A stretch of DNA of 64,000 nucleotides from Halorientalis marina (GCF_023028345.1 NZ_CP095490.1:186001-250000), one strand, 5' to 3'; counted from the first letter of the stretch, positions 18,591-28,897 are shown. Numbers and translations: made by a program. The notes: generated by a model not told the origin, from the sequence alone.

Positions 18591-21500
18591 ATGAGCGATG
18601 GAGACACGTACACGGAACATACCCCCGCGGGACTTCTCGAATTGTCTTCGGAACTGAACCAAGCTGGTTCTATCGAGGACGTCTCTGTCGTTGCTGTCCG
18701 AATGTTGGATCTCAATTTTGATGCGCCTCTTTCGGCGATCTGGGAATACGATGAGGAGGGAAACGAACTCCGCCCAATCGCCGAATCAACTGAGGCACAA
18801 GCGGTGATCGGCGATGCACCTATCCTTCCACTTGATTCTCTCGCCGGGCGTGTGTACAGACAGAATCGTCCGGAAGCGTTCGACGATGTCCACGAGGCCG
18901 ACGGCACGTATAATTCAGACACCCCGATTCGGAGCGAAATTCTTGTGCCAATTTCAGGTTTCGGCGTCTTGAGTGTCGGAGCCACTGAAGTGGATGCGTT
19001 TACCGAGAAAGACTCAGAACTGGCAAAACTCGTTGCTTCGAATCTTGAAGCTGCAATCTCACGAATCCGACGACACGAGGAGCTACAGGCTGAACGTGAT
19101 TGGACACACACGTTGTTTGAAGGCTCCAACGATGCCATTTTCATTAGTGATTCAGATGCGAATTTCGTCCAAGTAAATCAGGCTGCTTGCGAGTTAACTG
19201 GCTATGAGCGAGAGGAACTCCTCTCGATGCGTATTCCCGATCTTCACGAAGAGGTCGACTTACATGCCTATCGGGACTACCACGCCCAAATTTTAGCTGG
19301 CGAACCAGCAACCACTGACGCAAAATTGCTTCGGAGCGACGACAGTAAAATTGATGTGGAGTTCTCGAACCGTCGGATCGAGCGCGATGGGACGGCCTAT
19401 ATGCATACCGTTGCGAGAGATGTGACGGAACAGCGGGAACGCCGACGTCGTCTGGAGTCATTTCAATCAGCTATCGAAAACGCGAGTGATGGGATTGCTA
19501 TTTTGGAGAACGAGGAGTACACGTACGTTGATCAAACGCATGCCGAAATGTACGGGTTCGAGGACCAAGATGAGTTACTGGGGCAGACTTGGCGTGATTT
19601 GTATACTGATGCCGTTGAAATCGAGCGCATAGAGGATGAGGCGCTTTCAGCGCTCCGATCTGATGGAGAGTGGAGAGGCACTGTAACTGCATCTCCAGAA
19701 GGCAAGAGAGAATTCCCGACCGAACTATCGCTGACACGCTTGGAAGACGATCGAATCGTCTGTGTTGTCCGTGACGTGTCTGAAAAATATCGGCGTCAAG
19801 CGGAACTTCGGGAGAATGAGCGGCGTTTCGAGTCGGTGTTCGAAGACCCCGAAATGCTGGTGGCGTTATTAGAAACTGATGGTGAGACGATTGAGGTCAA
19901 TGAAACAGCGCTAAACTACGTTTCGAACGACAAATCCGATATCTTGGGGGAACCGTTCTGGGAAGGAGACTGGTGGTCGCATTCCTCGGACCTACAAGAA
20001 GATCTAAAAAACTGGATCGAACGAGCGGCTGCTGGCGAGTATGTTAGTTTCCAGGCTGAACATCCGGATCAGGACGGTGACAGTCGGTTCATGACGGGCA
20101 CAATCCGTCCGGTTACAGGGGAATCTGGAGTCGAATCGCTCGTCATTTCTAGCCGTGATATTACTCCCCGTGAGCGACGACGTCGCGAGTTAGAGACGTT
20201 CCAGCAGGCTGTCGAGGATGCGAAAGACGGCTTCGCTATTCTTGAGGATGGAGAATACACCTACATCGACGACACACACGTGGATATGTATGGATTCGAT
20301 GGTACTGACCAACTCCTCGGGGACTCTTGGCGGATGCTCTATGACGAAGATGAGGTAGAGCGTCTTGAGTCGGAAGCCTTCCCTGTTCTTGAGTCGGAGG
20401 GCCACTGGCGGGGTAAGGTAACCGGATCCCGACCGGACGGGACCACATTCCCGGCTGATCTCTCTCTGACCATCATCGATGAGGGCCCCCTCGTTTGTAC
20501 TGTGCGCGATCAGACTGCACAACGAGAACGGAAGCGCGAACTCGAACTCAAGGAGCAAGCGATTGACTCCTCGAATGTTGGGGTCATGATCACCGACCCA
20601 CAGCGAGAAGACAACCCGATCGAGTACGTAAATAAAGGATTCACCGACATTACTGGCTACCAGGAGGACGACGCCTTAGGTCGTAATCCACGTTTCCTCC
20701 AGGGACCCGAGACAGACCCAGACGAAATATCGAAGCTTCGAGAGGCGATTGCGGCCGGTGAACCGGTAACGGTAGAATTGAAAAACTACCGAAAAGACGG
20801 GAGTGAATACTGGAATCGATTGTCTGTCACGCCAGTCACTGATGCAGATGGGACGCTTTCGAAGTTTATTGGCATACAGCAGGACGTAACAGGTCGGAGG
20901 CAACGGACTCGGAGCCTGGCAGAACAAAACCGGAAACTCGAATTGGTTCTTTCTGGAACGGACACTGGTATTGCAGAGTGGAGTCTTGAGACGGATCAGA
21001 TATCATTCGACGACACGCTTGTCGATTTACTTGGCCATGATCCGGACAACTATGAAGAGTTCGTACAGATCGTCGCGCCGGAAGATCGGGACCGTGTTCG
21101 TGATTCACTAGAACGAGTCGGCGATATCAACGACTTGTCTGCGGATTTCAGAGTTATTGATGCCAACGAACAAACGCGATGGATACACACAGATGCTGTT
21201 CTGATACCCGATGACGAAACTGGAGAGAGACTTGTCGCGATTGCCACGGACATAACGGATCAAAAACGACGGATTCGGCAGATTCAACAGGAGCGGAAGC
21301 GATTCGAGATCCTCTCGGAAAGTCTCGAAGAATACGCCTTTGTACTTCTCGATGACGATGGACAGATCGACAGCTGGAACGATGGAGCAGCCGACATCTT
21401 TGGATATGACGAAGAAACTGCAATTGGTATGCCAGCAGCAGAGTTACACCCTGAACAGGATCAAAAACGTGGGATTGCTGATCGGTTATTAAAACAGGCA

Positions 21501-23063
21501 TCACTCGCAGGAGAAAGTACTCACGAAGGACAGCGAGTCCGTCAGGATGGATCGTCGTTCCCTGCAGAAGTCTCATACGTTCCCCTTCAAACTGAAGATG
21601 GAGTGTTCCTGGGATACGGGATGGTCATCAGAGATCTTACTAACCAGCGTCAACAGCGGCGTAGAACAGAGCGGTTCGTTGAGGAATCAGTCGACGTCGT
21701 GTCTATCTTAGATCGCGACGGGTGTTTCACCTATCTTAGTGGCTCTGCTGAACGGGTTCTTGGATATGATCCAACTCAGCTAAATCAAGAGAGTGTCTTT
21801 GATTATATCCATCCAGAGGATCGGGAACGTGTAATGGAAGCGTTTTTCGCCGCCGTGGAGGATTCCGATTCAAGCGTTCAGCTAGAGTTCCAAGCAATGG
21901 ATGCGGATGACGAGTGGATTACCGTAGAGGCACGTGGACGGAATCTCTTTGACGATGAAGCAATTGGTGGGTTTCTGTTATATATACGTGACATCAGTAA
22001 TATAAGAGAACAAAAGAAAAAATTCGAATCCGTATTCAATCAAACGTTCCAATTGACGGGTCTGATGACCCAGAGTGGTGAAATCCTTGAGCTAAACGAC
22101 CCCTTCATGGAGTTCGGCGGCATACGTGTGGAGGAGAGCAGAGGCACACCGCTCTGGGAATGCCCTCTGTTCGCGCATTCGTCTGAAGTGCAAACTCAAA
22201 TTAGACAGGCAGTTACTCAAGCATCTTCGGGTTCATTCGTTCGGTTCGACGTGGAAGCAGAAGGCGTTGATGGACTCGCCAGCTTCGACTTCTCGATCAA
22301 GCCGATCTCAAGCCAGCACGGGGAGCTTAGCTTCCTAGTATTTGAGGCACGAGATATTACAGCTCAGGAACAGCGTCAGCAACACGTCCAGGTCTTACAC
22401 CGGATTATGCGGCACAATATCCGAAATGATCTGACGAAAGTGAGAGGGTATGTCGATCTGCTTGCGTCGGACACAGAGACAGACACTCGTGAACAGCGCG
22501 CTGCGACGATCCGAGACATTCTCGACAAGTGGGAAGGAATGGCAAACAAGACCCAAGAGCTCCAGAATATACTCACGAGCGAGAGCGCTCTCGCTTCCTA
22601 CCAGAGTGCTCAGCAAATAGCTCAGGATATTCAAGCCAAAAAAGAAGACGAATATGCTAATGCGAATATCACTATCACAGCCGACCACGATATAGAATCA
22701 CAAATACCGAGTGACCTTGAGAAGGCGATTTCTGAGCTCGTTGAGAACGCCATCACAGCGAACGATACTGAGCATCCATCCGTACAGATCAGTGTCTCGC
22801 AAGCCGATGAACGGTGGGTAGAGATTTGTGTCTCCGATACTGGGCCTGGACTCCCAGACATGGAGAAAAATCTCCTCGAAACTGGCGAAGAAACACCGCT
22901 AAGTCACGGTCAGGGGCTCGGATTGTGGATGGTGCGATCACTGGTGACTCGTGCCGGGGGATCGATTTCAGTCGACACCTCGGGCGATGGGAGTGAGATC
23001 AGACTGGAAGTCCCCACCCAACCGGCTCGAGAGGACTCAGAAAAACCGGGCATCGTGTCGTAA
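18591..23063 (+). CDS. GAF and nine-PAS hybrid-sensor histidine kinase
   Basis: A very large soluble kinase of 1490 residues. A GAF domain occupies about residues 1-160. About nine PAS modules follow (roughly 170-285, 290-400, 410-525, 530-645, 650-765, 770-880, 885-1000, 1005-1125, 1130-1250), many ending in a D-V/I-T segment and a basic linker. The fifth has a LOV-like core, GRNPRFLQGPETD, but Pro replaces the photoactive Cys of GRNCRFLQ. The second and fourth are close copies. The H-box is HRIMRHNIRNDL (His near 1262), followed by HATPase motifs (ELVENAITAND, DTGPGLP, GQGLGLWMV). The stop is three bases before a response regulator gene, its likely partner. Confidence 0.88.
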   Translation: MSDGDTYTEHTPAGLLELSSELNQAGSIEDVSVVAVRMLDLNFDAPLSAIWEYDEEGNELRPIAESTEAQAVIGDAPILPLDSLAGRVYRQNRPEAFDDVHEADGTYNSDTPIRSEILVPISGFGVLSVGATEVDAFTEKDSELAKLVASNLEAAISRIRRHEELQAERDWTHTLFEGSNDAIFISDSDANFVQVNQAACELTGYEREELLSMRIPDLHEEVDLHAYRDYHAQILAGEPATTDAKLLRSDDSKIDVEFSNRRIERDGTAYMHTVARDVTEQRERRRRLESFQSAIENASDGIAILENEEYTYVDQTHAEMYGFEDQDELLGQTWRDLYTDAVEIERIEDEALSALRSDGEWRGTVTASPEGKREFPTELSLTRLEDDRIVCVVRDVSEKYRRQAELRENERRFESVFEDPEMLVALLETDGETIEVNETALNYVSNDKSDILGEPFWEGDWWSHSSDLQEDLKNWIERAAAGEYVSFQAEHPDQDGDSRFMTGTIRPVTGESGVESLVISSRDITPRERRRRELETFQQAVEDAKDGFAILEDGEYTYIDDTHVDMYGFDGTDQLLGDSWRMLYDEDEVERLESEAFPVLESEGHWRGKVTGSRPDGTTFPADLSLTIIDEGPLVCTVRDQTAQRERKRELELKEQAIDSSNVGVMITDPQREDNPIEYVNKGFTDITGYQEDDALGRNPRFLQGPETDPDEISKLREAIAAGEPVTVELKNYRKDGSEYWNRLSVTPVTDADGTLSKFIGIQQDVTGRRQRTRSLAEQNRKLELVLSGTDTGIAEWSLETDQISFDDTLVDLLGHDPDNYEEFVQIVAPEDRDRVRDSLERVGDINDLSADFRVIDANEQTRWIHTDAVLIPDDETGERLVAIATDITDQKRRIRQIQQERKRFEILSESLEEYAFVLLDDDGQIDSWNDGAADIFGYDEETAIGMPAAELHPEQDQKRGIADRLLKQASLAGESTHEGQRVRQDGSSFPAEVSYVPLQTEDGVFLGYGMVIRDLTNQRQQRRRTERFVEESVDVVSILDRDGCFTYLSGSAERVLGYDPTQLNQESVFDYIHPEDRERVMEAFFAAVEDSDSSVQLEFQAMDADDEWITVEARGRNLFDDEAIGGFLLYIRDISNIREQKKKFESVFNQTFQLTGLMTQSGEILELNDPFMEFGGIRVEESRGTPLWECPLFAHSSEVQTQIRQAVTQASSGSFVRFDVEAEGVDGLASFDFSIKPISSQHGELSFLVFEARDITAQEQRQQHVQVLHRIMRHNIRNDLTKVRGYVDLLASDTETDTREQRAATIRDILDKWEGMANKTQELQNILTSESALASYQSAQQIAQDIQAKKEDEYANANITITADHDIESQIPSDLEKAISELVENAITANDTEHPSVQISVSQADERWVEICVSDTGPGLPDMEKNLLETGEETPLSHGQGLGLWMVRSLVTRAGGSISVDTSGDGSEIRLEVPTQPAREDSEKPGIVS

Positions 23064-23066
23064 ACT

Positions 23067-25775
23067 ATGACCCAAGACGGAAATACAAAAATCCTGGTCG
23101 TCGAGGATGACCAGAGTTTGGCTGAGCTGTATGCAGAGTGGCTCGCAGACCGCTATGTTGTCGAAACCGCGTACTCTGGCGAAGAAGCCTTAGAAGCGTT
23201 TGATGCGACTGTCGATATCGTCCTTCTGGATCGGATGATGCCCGGGTTATCCGGCGGAGAGGTTCTTACGCGACTCAGACAATATGAGTCGAACTGCCAG
23301 GTGGTTATCGTCTCTGCGGTGACACCGGACTTCGATATCGTCAAAATGGGATTCGATGCGTATCTCGAAAAGCCCGTTGAAGCTGACGACCTCGAAGACG
23401 TTATCTCCCAGATGCTCACTCGTGCCGAGTACAACGAGGATCTGCAAGAGCTGTTCTCGCTGATAGAACGCCAATCGACCTTGGAAGCCGTCATGGACGC
23501 AGATACCCTCGAAACGAGCCCAAAATACCAGGCACTCACAGACCAAATCACAGAACTCGAGGATAAAGTCGAACGGTACCTCCAGAACCTGCCAGATAGG
23601 GATTTTCGAGTGGCTATCGAGCGTCTGCAACGAACAGCAGCAGAGCGCAGGGAACAACAGCAGTACCAGTCCCTCACTGAAGACGTATTAGACACATCAC
23701 AGGAAGGGGTCATTGTAATTGACCGTGATGGACAAGTGGTGTGGGCAAACGAAACTACCGAAGAATTACTCGGAGTTGATAGAGACGATATCCAAGGGTC
23801 TGACTACAGTCGAATTGCTTCTGAATCGTACCAGGAATATCCCTCAGGTGAGCAAACACTGTCTGACCTCGTAACTCATTCTCTAGAGAACATGAATTCC
23901 GAAGTCGAAGCCATCGTCCGTATCCCTGAGACGGCTTCGAAAGAGCAGCAGTGGTTGGAGTACTGGAGCGGGCCGATTCAAACTGGTCTTTATGCAGGCG
24001 GGCGGATTGAACACTACCACAATATTACAGAGAGGTACGCGTATGAACAACAGCTTGAGGATCTGCATGCGGTTTCCCGCGATCTAATGACAGCGGACTC
24101 GGAACGTAGCATCGGCGAGACCGTGACAACTGCCGCAGTCGGGGAACTCGGATTCGAGTTTGCCGCGATATATACACGAGAAGAGCACACAGGACGCTTG
24201 GTCCCACTAGCACACGCATCCACGGAAGATGTTATTGAAATTGACCTTCCCACTATCTCTGAAGGAGACACACCAGTCTGGACAGCCTACGTGACTCGAA
24301 CAGAACAGTTGAGTCCCGAAGACGAAGACGTTACAGATACCCAGTCAAGCCAGTGGTTGACAGAGGAGTTCTCGTCGTGGCGTCTCTACTCACTAGAATC
24401 AGAGGGGGTTCTGTTGGTGGGTATGACCACGACGCCAGAGATCCCCTCGAGAAAGAACAAATTGGCAAAAACGTTAGCAGCGAACGCAGCAAGCGCATTC
24501 GAACGAACAGCACAAGAGGCGGCCCTTCGGGAACGCGACCAGCGGTTAAACGAGCAAAACGAACGGCTGACACGACTGGATCGCATCAACACACTGATAC
24601 GGTCGATAAGTGCCACGGTTATCAGTGCAAATACACGAGAAGAACTGGAGCAGGAGGTCTGTAATGCTTTAGCTCATCTGAATCTGATTAGCGGGGCGTG
24701 GATAGGTAAAAAAGATATTAATACGAATACGATCGAGGTCAGAGCCAAAACGGAGTCGCTCACATATCAAAACGTGGGAGCGGACGACGGTCCAGCAGAT
24801 GACAATACCCAACGGAGTAACTCTACATTGCCACCTGCTGAACGGGCATACAGGATTGAAGATTCGGTCGTGGAGAGCGACTTAATGACCGCTCGCTCCG
24901 AAACGGAGTGGGAACAAGACGCACTGAAAAATGGCACCAACTCGATTGTGGCTGTACCACTACAGAGCGAGGCTTCGAGCCTTGGCGTATTAGAAGTCCA
25001 CTCCAAACTGCCAAACGCCTTCGCTGAAGAAGAGGTGACAGCCCTCACAGAACTCGGTCAGATAATAGGTCACGGGATATCAGCACTCCGGCAAAAAGCG
25101 GCGCTCCTATCCGGTGGGGGCACACTCCTCGAGATCCAGTTTGAGGACGATACTGGCCTCACAACCCTTGTTTCGGATATGGAGACTGATCTCGAAGTGT
25201 TGAATGTAGTGACTGAGAGTCCACATCACCTCCTGTTCGCGCGAGTGACCGGTGAAAACGTTACTCCCGAGGCGTTCGAAGCTGCTGGTTTCGATCCAGA
25301 GACGGTCATTTTGAGCGACTCTCGAAATGGTATCTACTGTAAAGTCCCGGTGCGGAACAGCAGCTTTTGCGAGAAACTGACCGACCAAGGAGTTGCGATA
25401 AATCAAATCACAAACGCTTCCGAGTCCAACGAGATCGTGGTTTCAGTAACCGTGCCATTCACCGTCGACGTCGGGGAATATCTGAGTTCACTCCGGGAAG
25501 ACTACAGCGATCTCACCCTGTTATCCAAACTGGATAGTGAGCGAGGAGAAACTAATACCTCTCTCTCAGCACGTCTTGATGGAGCTCTTACCGCCCGGCA
25601 AGAAGAAGTCTTACAGACGGCGCTCTACGCAGGATATTTTAATTGGCCGCGGGATGCAGATTCGACGTCGATTGCCAAGACTCTCGATATCGCACAGTCA
25701 ACGTTCAACCAGCATCTTCGAGCTGCTGAGTCTAATCTGCTGACGACTCTCTATCAGGATTCAACCGAGCCGTGA
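23067..25775 (+). CDS. Receiver-HalX-PAS-GAF-Bat-type transcription regulator
   Basis: A 902-residue response regulator. The receiver (residues 8-120) has VVEDD, a phospho-acceptor in VDIVLLDRMMPG and the conserved Lys in YLEKP. A HalX helical domain spans about 125-195. A PAS domain (205-330), two GAF-like regions (about 345-490 and 515-680), then a Bat-like region follow. The end is an HTH_10 DNA-binding domain, LTARQEEVLQTALYAGYFNWP with a second helix STSIAKTLDIAQSTFNQHL. Bat-type proteins activate bacteriorhodopsin and redox-linked genes. Here the kinase upstream probably phosphorylates it directly, linking many sensors to one DNA-binding output. Confidence 0.87.
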   Translation: MTQDGNTKILVVEDDQSLAELYAEWLADRYVVETAYSGEEALEAFDATVDIVLLDRMMPGLSGGEVLTRLRQYESNCQVVIVSAVTPDFDIVKMGFDAYLEKPVEADDLEDVISQMLTRAEYNEDLQELFSLIERQSTLEAVMDADTLETSPKYQALTDQITELEDKVERYLQNLPDRDFRVAIERLQRTAAERREQQQYQSLTEDVLDTSQEGVIVIDRDGQVVWANETTEELLGVDRDDIQGSDYSRIASESYQEYPSGEQTLSDLVTHSLENMNSEVEAIVRIPETASKEQQWLEYWSGPIQTGLYAGGRIEHYHNITERYAYEQQLEDLHAVSRDLMTADSERSIGETVTTAAVGELGFEFAAIYTREEHTGRLVPLAHASTEDVIEIDLPTISEGDTPVWTAYVTRTEQLSPEDEDVTDTQSSQWLTEEFSSWRLYSLESEGVLLVGMTTTPEIPSRKNKLAKTLAANAASAFERTAQEAALRERDQRLNEQNERLTRLDRINTLIRSISATVISANTREELEQEVCNALAHLNLISGAWIGKKDINTNTIEVRAKTESLTYQNVGADDGPADDNTQRSNSTLPPAERAYRIEDSVVESDLMTARSETEWEQDALKNGTNSIVAVPLQSEASSLGVLEVHSKLPNAFAEEEVTALTELGQIIGHGISALRQKAALLSGGGTLLEIQFEDDTGLTTLVSDMETDLEVLNVVTESPHHLLFARVTGENVTPEAFEAAGFDPETVILSDSRNGIYCKVPVRNSSFCEKLTDQGVAINQITNASESNEIVVSVTVPFTVDVGEYLSSLREDYSDLTLLSKLDSERGETNTSLSARLDGALTARQEEVLQTALYAGYFNWPRDADSTSIAKTLDIAQSTFNQHLRAAESNLLTTLYQDSTEP

Positions 25776-25933
25776 CCTGCCTCAGTACCACGTTCTACAG
25801 TACTCGGGCTGTCCTGATTGTCGACATTCGGAAAACTGGCTCCAAATAGTGGGCCTTTCCATATAGGCATTAAATTTGGCAACCCGATATTAGAGGGTAG
25901 AAGACGTTTCATTGTAGAATAGATGTATCCTGT

Positions 25934-26257
25934 ATGGACGAAAGCTCTCCGCACCGAGAGTCCAGACCCAAAGGATGGAGTACGGATTCGCTCATTATAC
26001 GGGAATTTGACAGGCCCGTTTGTGTCTCGGAGGCGGTCATTGAGACACTTATGGAAGCTGTCGAAGACTGGCCGGACCTCAATAGATCTCCTCCGGTGTT
26101 CGAATTCGTGGATGCAGACAAGTTAGATGGCCTGTTCAAAACGCGTGCAGTCGACGAGACCAGCCATATGCCCTCTGTGGAGTTTCTCTTTCAGCACGCC
26201 CTTGTGACGGTTCTGTATGGGTCAACAGTGCGTGTCATCGTCGAACGAGATGCGTGA
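25934..26257 (+). CDS. HalOD1 output-domain protein
   Basis: A 107-residue protein whose residues 28-105 match the haloarchaeal output domain HalOD1: a CVSEAVIETLMEAVEDWPDL helix, a PPVFEFVDADKLDGLF core and a closing beta strand VTVLYGSTVRVIVE. These domains occur alone or fused to receivers and are thought to transmit signals by protein contact. It sits between two response regulators on the same strand, ten bases before the second, so it likely takes part in the same relay. Confidence 0.75.
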   Translation: MDESSPHRESRPKGWSTDSLIIREFDRPVCVSEAVIETLMEAVEDWPDLNRSPPVFEFVDADKLDGLFKTRAVDETSHMPSVEFLFQHALVTVLYGSTVRVIVERDA

Positions 26258-26267
26258 GTGAGAACAG

Positions 26268-26861
26268 ATGACCCATTCCAGTACCGTTCTGATCGTCGAA
26301 GACGAAGAGAATCTCGCTGACTTGTTTGGCATTTGGCTACAGGAGCAGTTCGAGGTTCATGTGGCCTATTCCGGGGAAGATGCACTGGAAATCTTCGCTG
26401 AGGAACCGATTGATATTGTCCTTTTAGATCGTCGAATGCCGGGCCTCTCTGGCACGGAGGTGCTACAATCAATTCGTGAAGGCGGCGATGCCCAGCAGGT
26501 GATCATGGTAACAGCTGTTCAGCCAACGGAAGACCTAGCGTCCATCGATGTGGATGACTATCTTCTCAAACCAATCGACCGGACAAAGCTTCTTCGAGCT
26601 GTGGAAGCTGCAGAGCTGATTCTAACATACGAAGATTCACTCACAGAGCTTCTCTCACTCACCGCGAGGAAAGCCACGTTAGAAGCGAACCTTGACAAAA
26701 CAGAGCTGGAAAAGGACGATCGATACGGCGATCTCCTCCAGAGAATACGGGAGTTGGAGGAGGAAGCTGATACGACACTTCAGCGTCTCGAAACAGATTA
26801 TCAGATCGATATGCTGGTCAGAGACCAGCGTATCGGATCCCAACCTGTAGAGCAGTTCTGA
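26268..26861 (+). CDS. Response regulator with receiver and HalX domains
   Basis: A 197-residue protein. The receiver (residues 5-120) has IVEDEEN, an acceptor Asp in IDIVLLDRRMPG, a switch Thr region (VTAVQPT) and the Lys of LLKP. Residues 125-190 form a helical HalX domain (LTELLSLTARKATLEANL). It lacks a DNA-binding domain and may act as a phosphate sink or signalling partner. It closely resembles the N-terminal third of the 902-residue regulator upstream, so it probably arose by duplication. The next gene starts two bases after the stop. Confidence 0.85.
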   Translation: MTHSSTVLIVEDEENLADLFGIWLQEQFEVHVAYSGEDALEIFAEEPIDIVLLDRRMPGLSGTEVLQSIREGGDAQQVIMVTAVQPTEDLASIDVDDYLLKPIDRTKLLRAVEAAELILTYEDSLTELLSLTARKATLEANLDKTELEKDDRYGDLLQRIRELEEEADTTLQRLETDYQIDMLVRDQRIGSQPVEQF

Positions 26862-26862
26862 T

Positions 26863-27246
26863 ATGGTGCGAGGAGCCGTGGCATCCACTAATTGTGCTCC
26901 CAGCAGCAGTATCGAAGTACTCGCAGAAAATAAATATCCGCTGCTCATCGGATTGGTCTTCGTACGAGCTATAGATGCGAGTCTCACGTACTATGGGCTA
27001 AGCATCGGACTGCGAGAAGCCAATCCGATTGTCGTACTTATTGTTGAGACTCTCGGAATCATCCCCGGCCTATTCTTTCTCTCGTCGGTGTCACTAGTGT
27101 TATTATTCTTTCTTGGTGAATACCTGCTTCCCTGGGTCGCACAATCGAGACATAATATCGATCTGTGGAGCAATGTAGCATACCTTTCAGTTTTGGTCGT
27201 ATGGAGCGCTGTGTCGCTTCATAATATGGTACTCATTTGGATATGA
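26863..27246 (+). CDS. Small multi-pass membrane protein
   Basis: A 127-residue protein with three to four hydrophobic helices (about residues 25-45, 52-72, 74-90 and 102-126). It has no cofactor-binding or catalytic motifs and resembles DUF5658-like haloarchaeal membrane proteins only in general form. The start lies two bases after the HalX response regulator, so it is probably the last gene of the signalling transcript. It may localise or sense at the membrane. Function unknown. Confidence 0.6.
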   Translation: MVRGAVASTNCAPSSSIEVLAENKYPLLIGLVFVRAIDASLTYYGLSIGLREANPIVVLIVETLGIIPGLFFLSSVSLVLLFFLGEYLLPWVAQSRHNIDLWSNVAYLSVLVVWSAVSLHNMVLIWI

Positions 27247-27475
27247 GATTGATCGAGTTTGTCGGTTTATTATTATATGTTTCAATTGTGTTAATTATAT
27301 CATTTGCTATGCTGCTTTCTCTGCTTTAATTTCTGCAATGAAGGTCCAAACCCTCATTTTATAAACGGTTTAGGGGGATGCATTATCGCAGCGGCAATTC
27401 ACGGATTAAAACTGGATAGAGTATTGACACCTATTAGCAGAGGCAATCTACGAGTTACACTATACATGACATCCT

Positions 27476-27495
27476 CCGCGCCGTGAACGGCGCGG
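27476..27495 (-). repeat. Right-end hairpin and guide-RNA scaffold region of the tnpB element
   Basis: A 9-bp perfect palindrome, CCGCGCCGT-GA-ACGGCGCGG, about 20 bases after the tnpB stop. Read on the element strand it is followed by GGAGGATGTCA, the usual terminal sequence. In related elements this end is the scaffold of the RNA that guides TnpB. Confidence 0.65.
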
Positions 27496-27514
27496 TTTCC
27501 CAAGCGTTGGGATC

Positions 27515-28768
27515 TTATGGTTCGCGGGACGCCCACTCTTGTGGGGCGACTTGCCCCGTGGATTTGTCGAACAGGCGCACCGCTGGCTGTGCCATCCAGC
27601 CGTTATCCCTATCTCCCCCGTCACAGACGAGATTCGGGAGTACCTTCTGTCGGATGTTCTCGGCTCCGTTCACGTCGGCGTTGGCGACCACCCCGCACTC
27701 GTCGCAGACGTACAGCCCACGTTCGACGCGCTGGCTGTCGTCGGTCGTCCCACAGGATGCACACGATTTGGACGTGCCGCGCTCGTCCACGCGCTCGACG
27801 CTGATGCCGCGCTCGGCGGCTTTGTATTCCAGCATCTCGAGGAAGCGGTCGAACGCCCATCCGTGCAGGTCCAGATTGCCGTGGTCGCCCCAATCGGCGT
27901 CCTCGCGGATACCAGAGAGGTCGCCCACGGCAATCGTCCCGACGTTGCGGGCCGCACACTCAGCTACCACATCCTTCGAGACGGCGTGCAAGAAGTGGTC
28001 ACGCCGCCCCCGGCGCTTCCGGTCTAGTCGTTGCGCTTTGTGGGAGTCGCTGTCGTCGCACGTCGCTCGCTCCTTCTGGAAGTAGTAGTCGTCCTCTTTG
28101 AGTGCGCCGCCGGGGTACAGCAGGGCCTCGTCTCCGACCGCGACGGCGGCAAAGTTGCAGATGCCGAGGTCGATACCTGCCACCCGGTCGCCGGGAGGGT
28201 CCGGATCGCCAGTGTCGACGCGACAGACGATGTGCAGCTCCCACTCCTTACCGGTCCAGACCGCTCGGACCTGCTGGACGTGCTGTACGTCCACATCCGG
28301 GCCGGTGGCGTACTCGCAGAGAACGAAGTCCGACCACGACTTTTTGAGATTCGCTCCTTTCGAGAGTCGAATCCTGTTGTGGTCGGGGTCGTGTTTGAAA
28401 CCGTCCTCTTTGAATGTGACCGTCGAGCGGGGATGCTCGTCGCCCTGCTTGCGGTAGCCGGGTGGGTTCGCGTCCCCGTTGCCATTTTGACGGTGGGCGT
28501 ACCACGAGTCGAACGCTTCAGCCAATTCTTCGAGAATTGCCTGACTGGATTGAGCGTTCAAATCCGCGTAGCGTTCGTGACTCTTGAGGTACGCTTTGAG
28601 CGTGCCGTGGTCTGGAATCGTGCCGGTTTCACTCCAGATACAGTCGCAGGTCCACCGGGCGACGTTCCAGAGTTTCGAGGCGGCGAACCCAAGCGAATTG
28701 AGGTCGTCGCGCACCTGCTGGTGGTTGCGAATGGACGCAACGTAGGTGCGCGTGACCAGATTCGCCAT
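27515..28768 (-). CDS. tnpB: TnpB, RNA-guided DNA endonuclease-like protein
   Basis: A protein of 417 residues from ATG 28768. It has a helical N-terminus, the RuvC-I block GIDLGICNFAAVAVGD with the first catalytic Asp, and a four-Cys zinc finger (CASCG and CDECG). The last block is NADVNGAENI with the final catalytic Asp. The second block reads AVGDLSGIRED, where the canonical VxEDL has Glu at the position now occupied by Gly. This could be a clade feature of haloarchaeal forms with a shifted Glu, or it could mean weak or absent cleavage. TnpB is guided by RNA from the element's right end and helps to keep the element in its locus. Confidence 0.85.
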   Translation of the reverse strand: MANLVTRTYVASIRNHQQVRDDLNSLGFAASKLWNVARWTCDCIWSETGTIPDHGTLKAYLKSHERYADLNAQSSQAILEELAEAFDSWYAHRQNGNGDANPPGYRKQGDEHPRSTVTFKEDGFKHDPDHNRIRLSKGANLKKSWSDFVLCEYATGPDVDVQHVQQVRAVWTGKEWELHIVCRVDTGDPDPPGDRVAGIDLGICNFAAVAVGDEALLYPGGALKEDDYYFQKERATCDDSDSHKAQRLDRKRRGRRDHFLHAVSKDVVAECAARNVGTIAVGDLSGIREDADWGDHGNLDLHGWAFDRFLEMLEYKAAERGISVERVDERGTSKSCASCGTTDDSQRVERGLYVCDECGVVANADVNGAENIRQKVLPNLVCDGGDRDNGWMAQPAVRLFDKSTGQVAPQEWASREP

Positions 28769-28879
28769 ACATAGCATGTGGCGGAGTGGCTACATAATGG
28801 CGTGCCAACCGGAGTGAAAGTAGAATATCCGGCCCGACAGACCCGCGTGGACTGTGGCACCGGGCTTACGCGATTCACG

Positions 28880-28897
28880 CCCGGCGTGAACGCCGGG
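28880..28897 (-). repeat. Left-end hairpin of the tnpB element
   Basis: An 8-bp palindrome, CCCGGCGT-GA-ACGCCGGG, about 110 bases before the tnpB start. It has the same loop, CGTGAACG, as the right-end hairpin, as expected for the recognition structures of one Y1 transposase. Confidence 0.6.
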
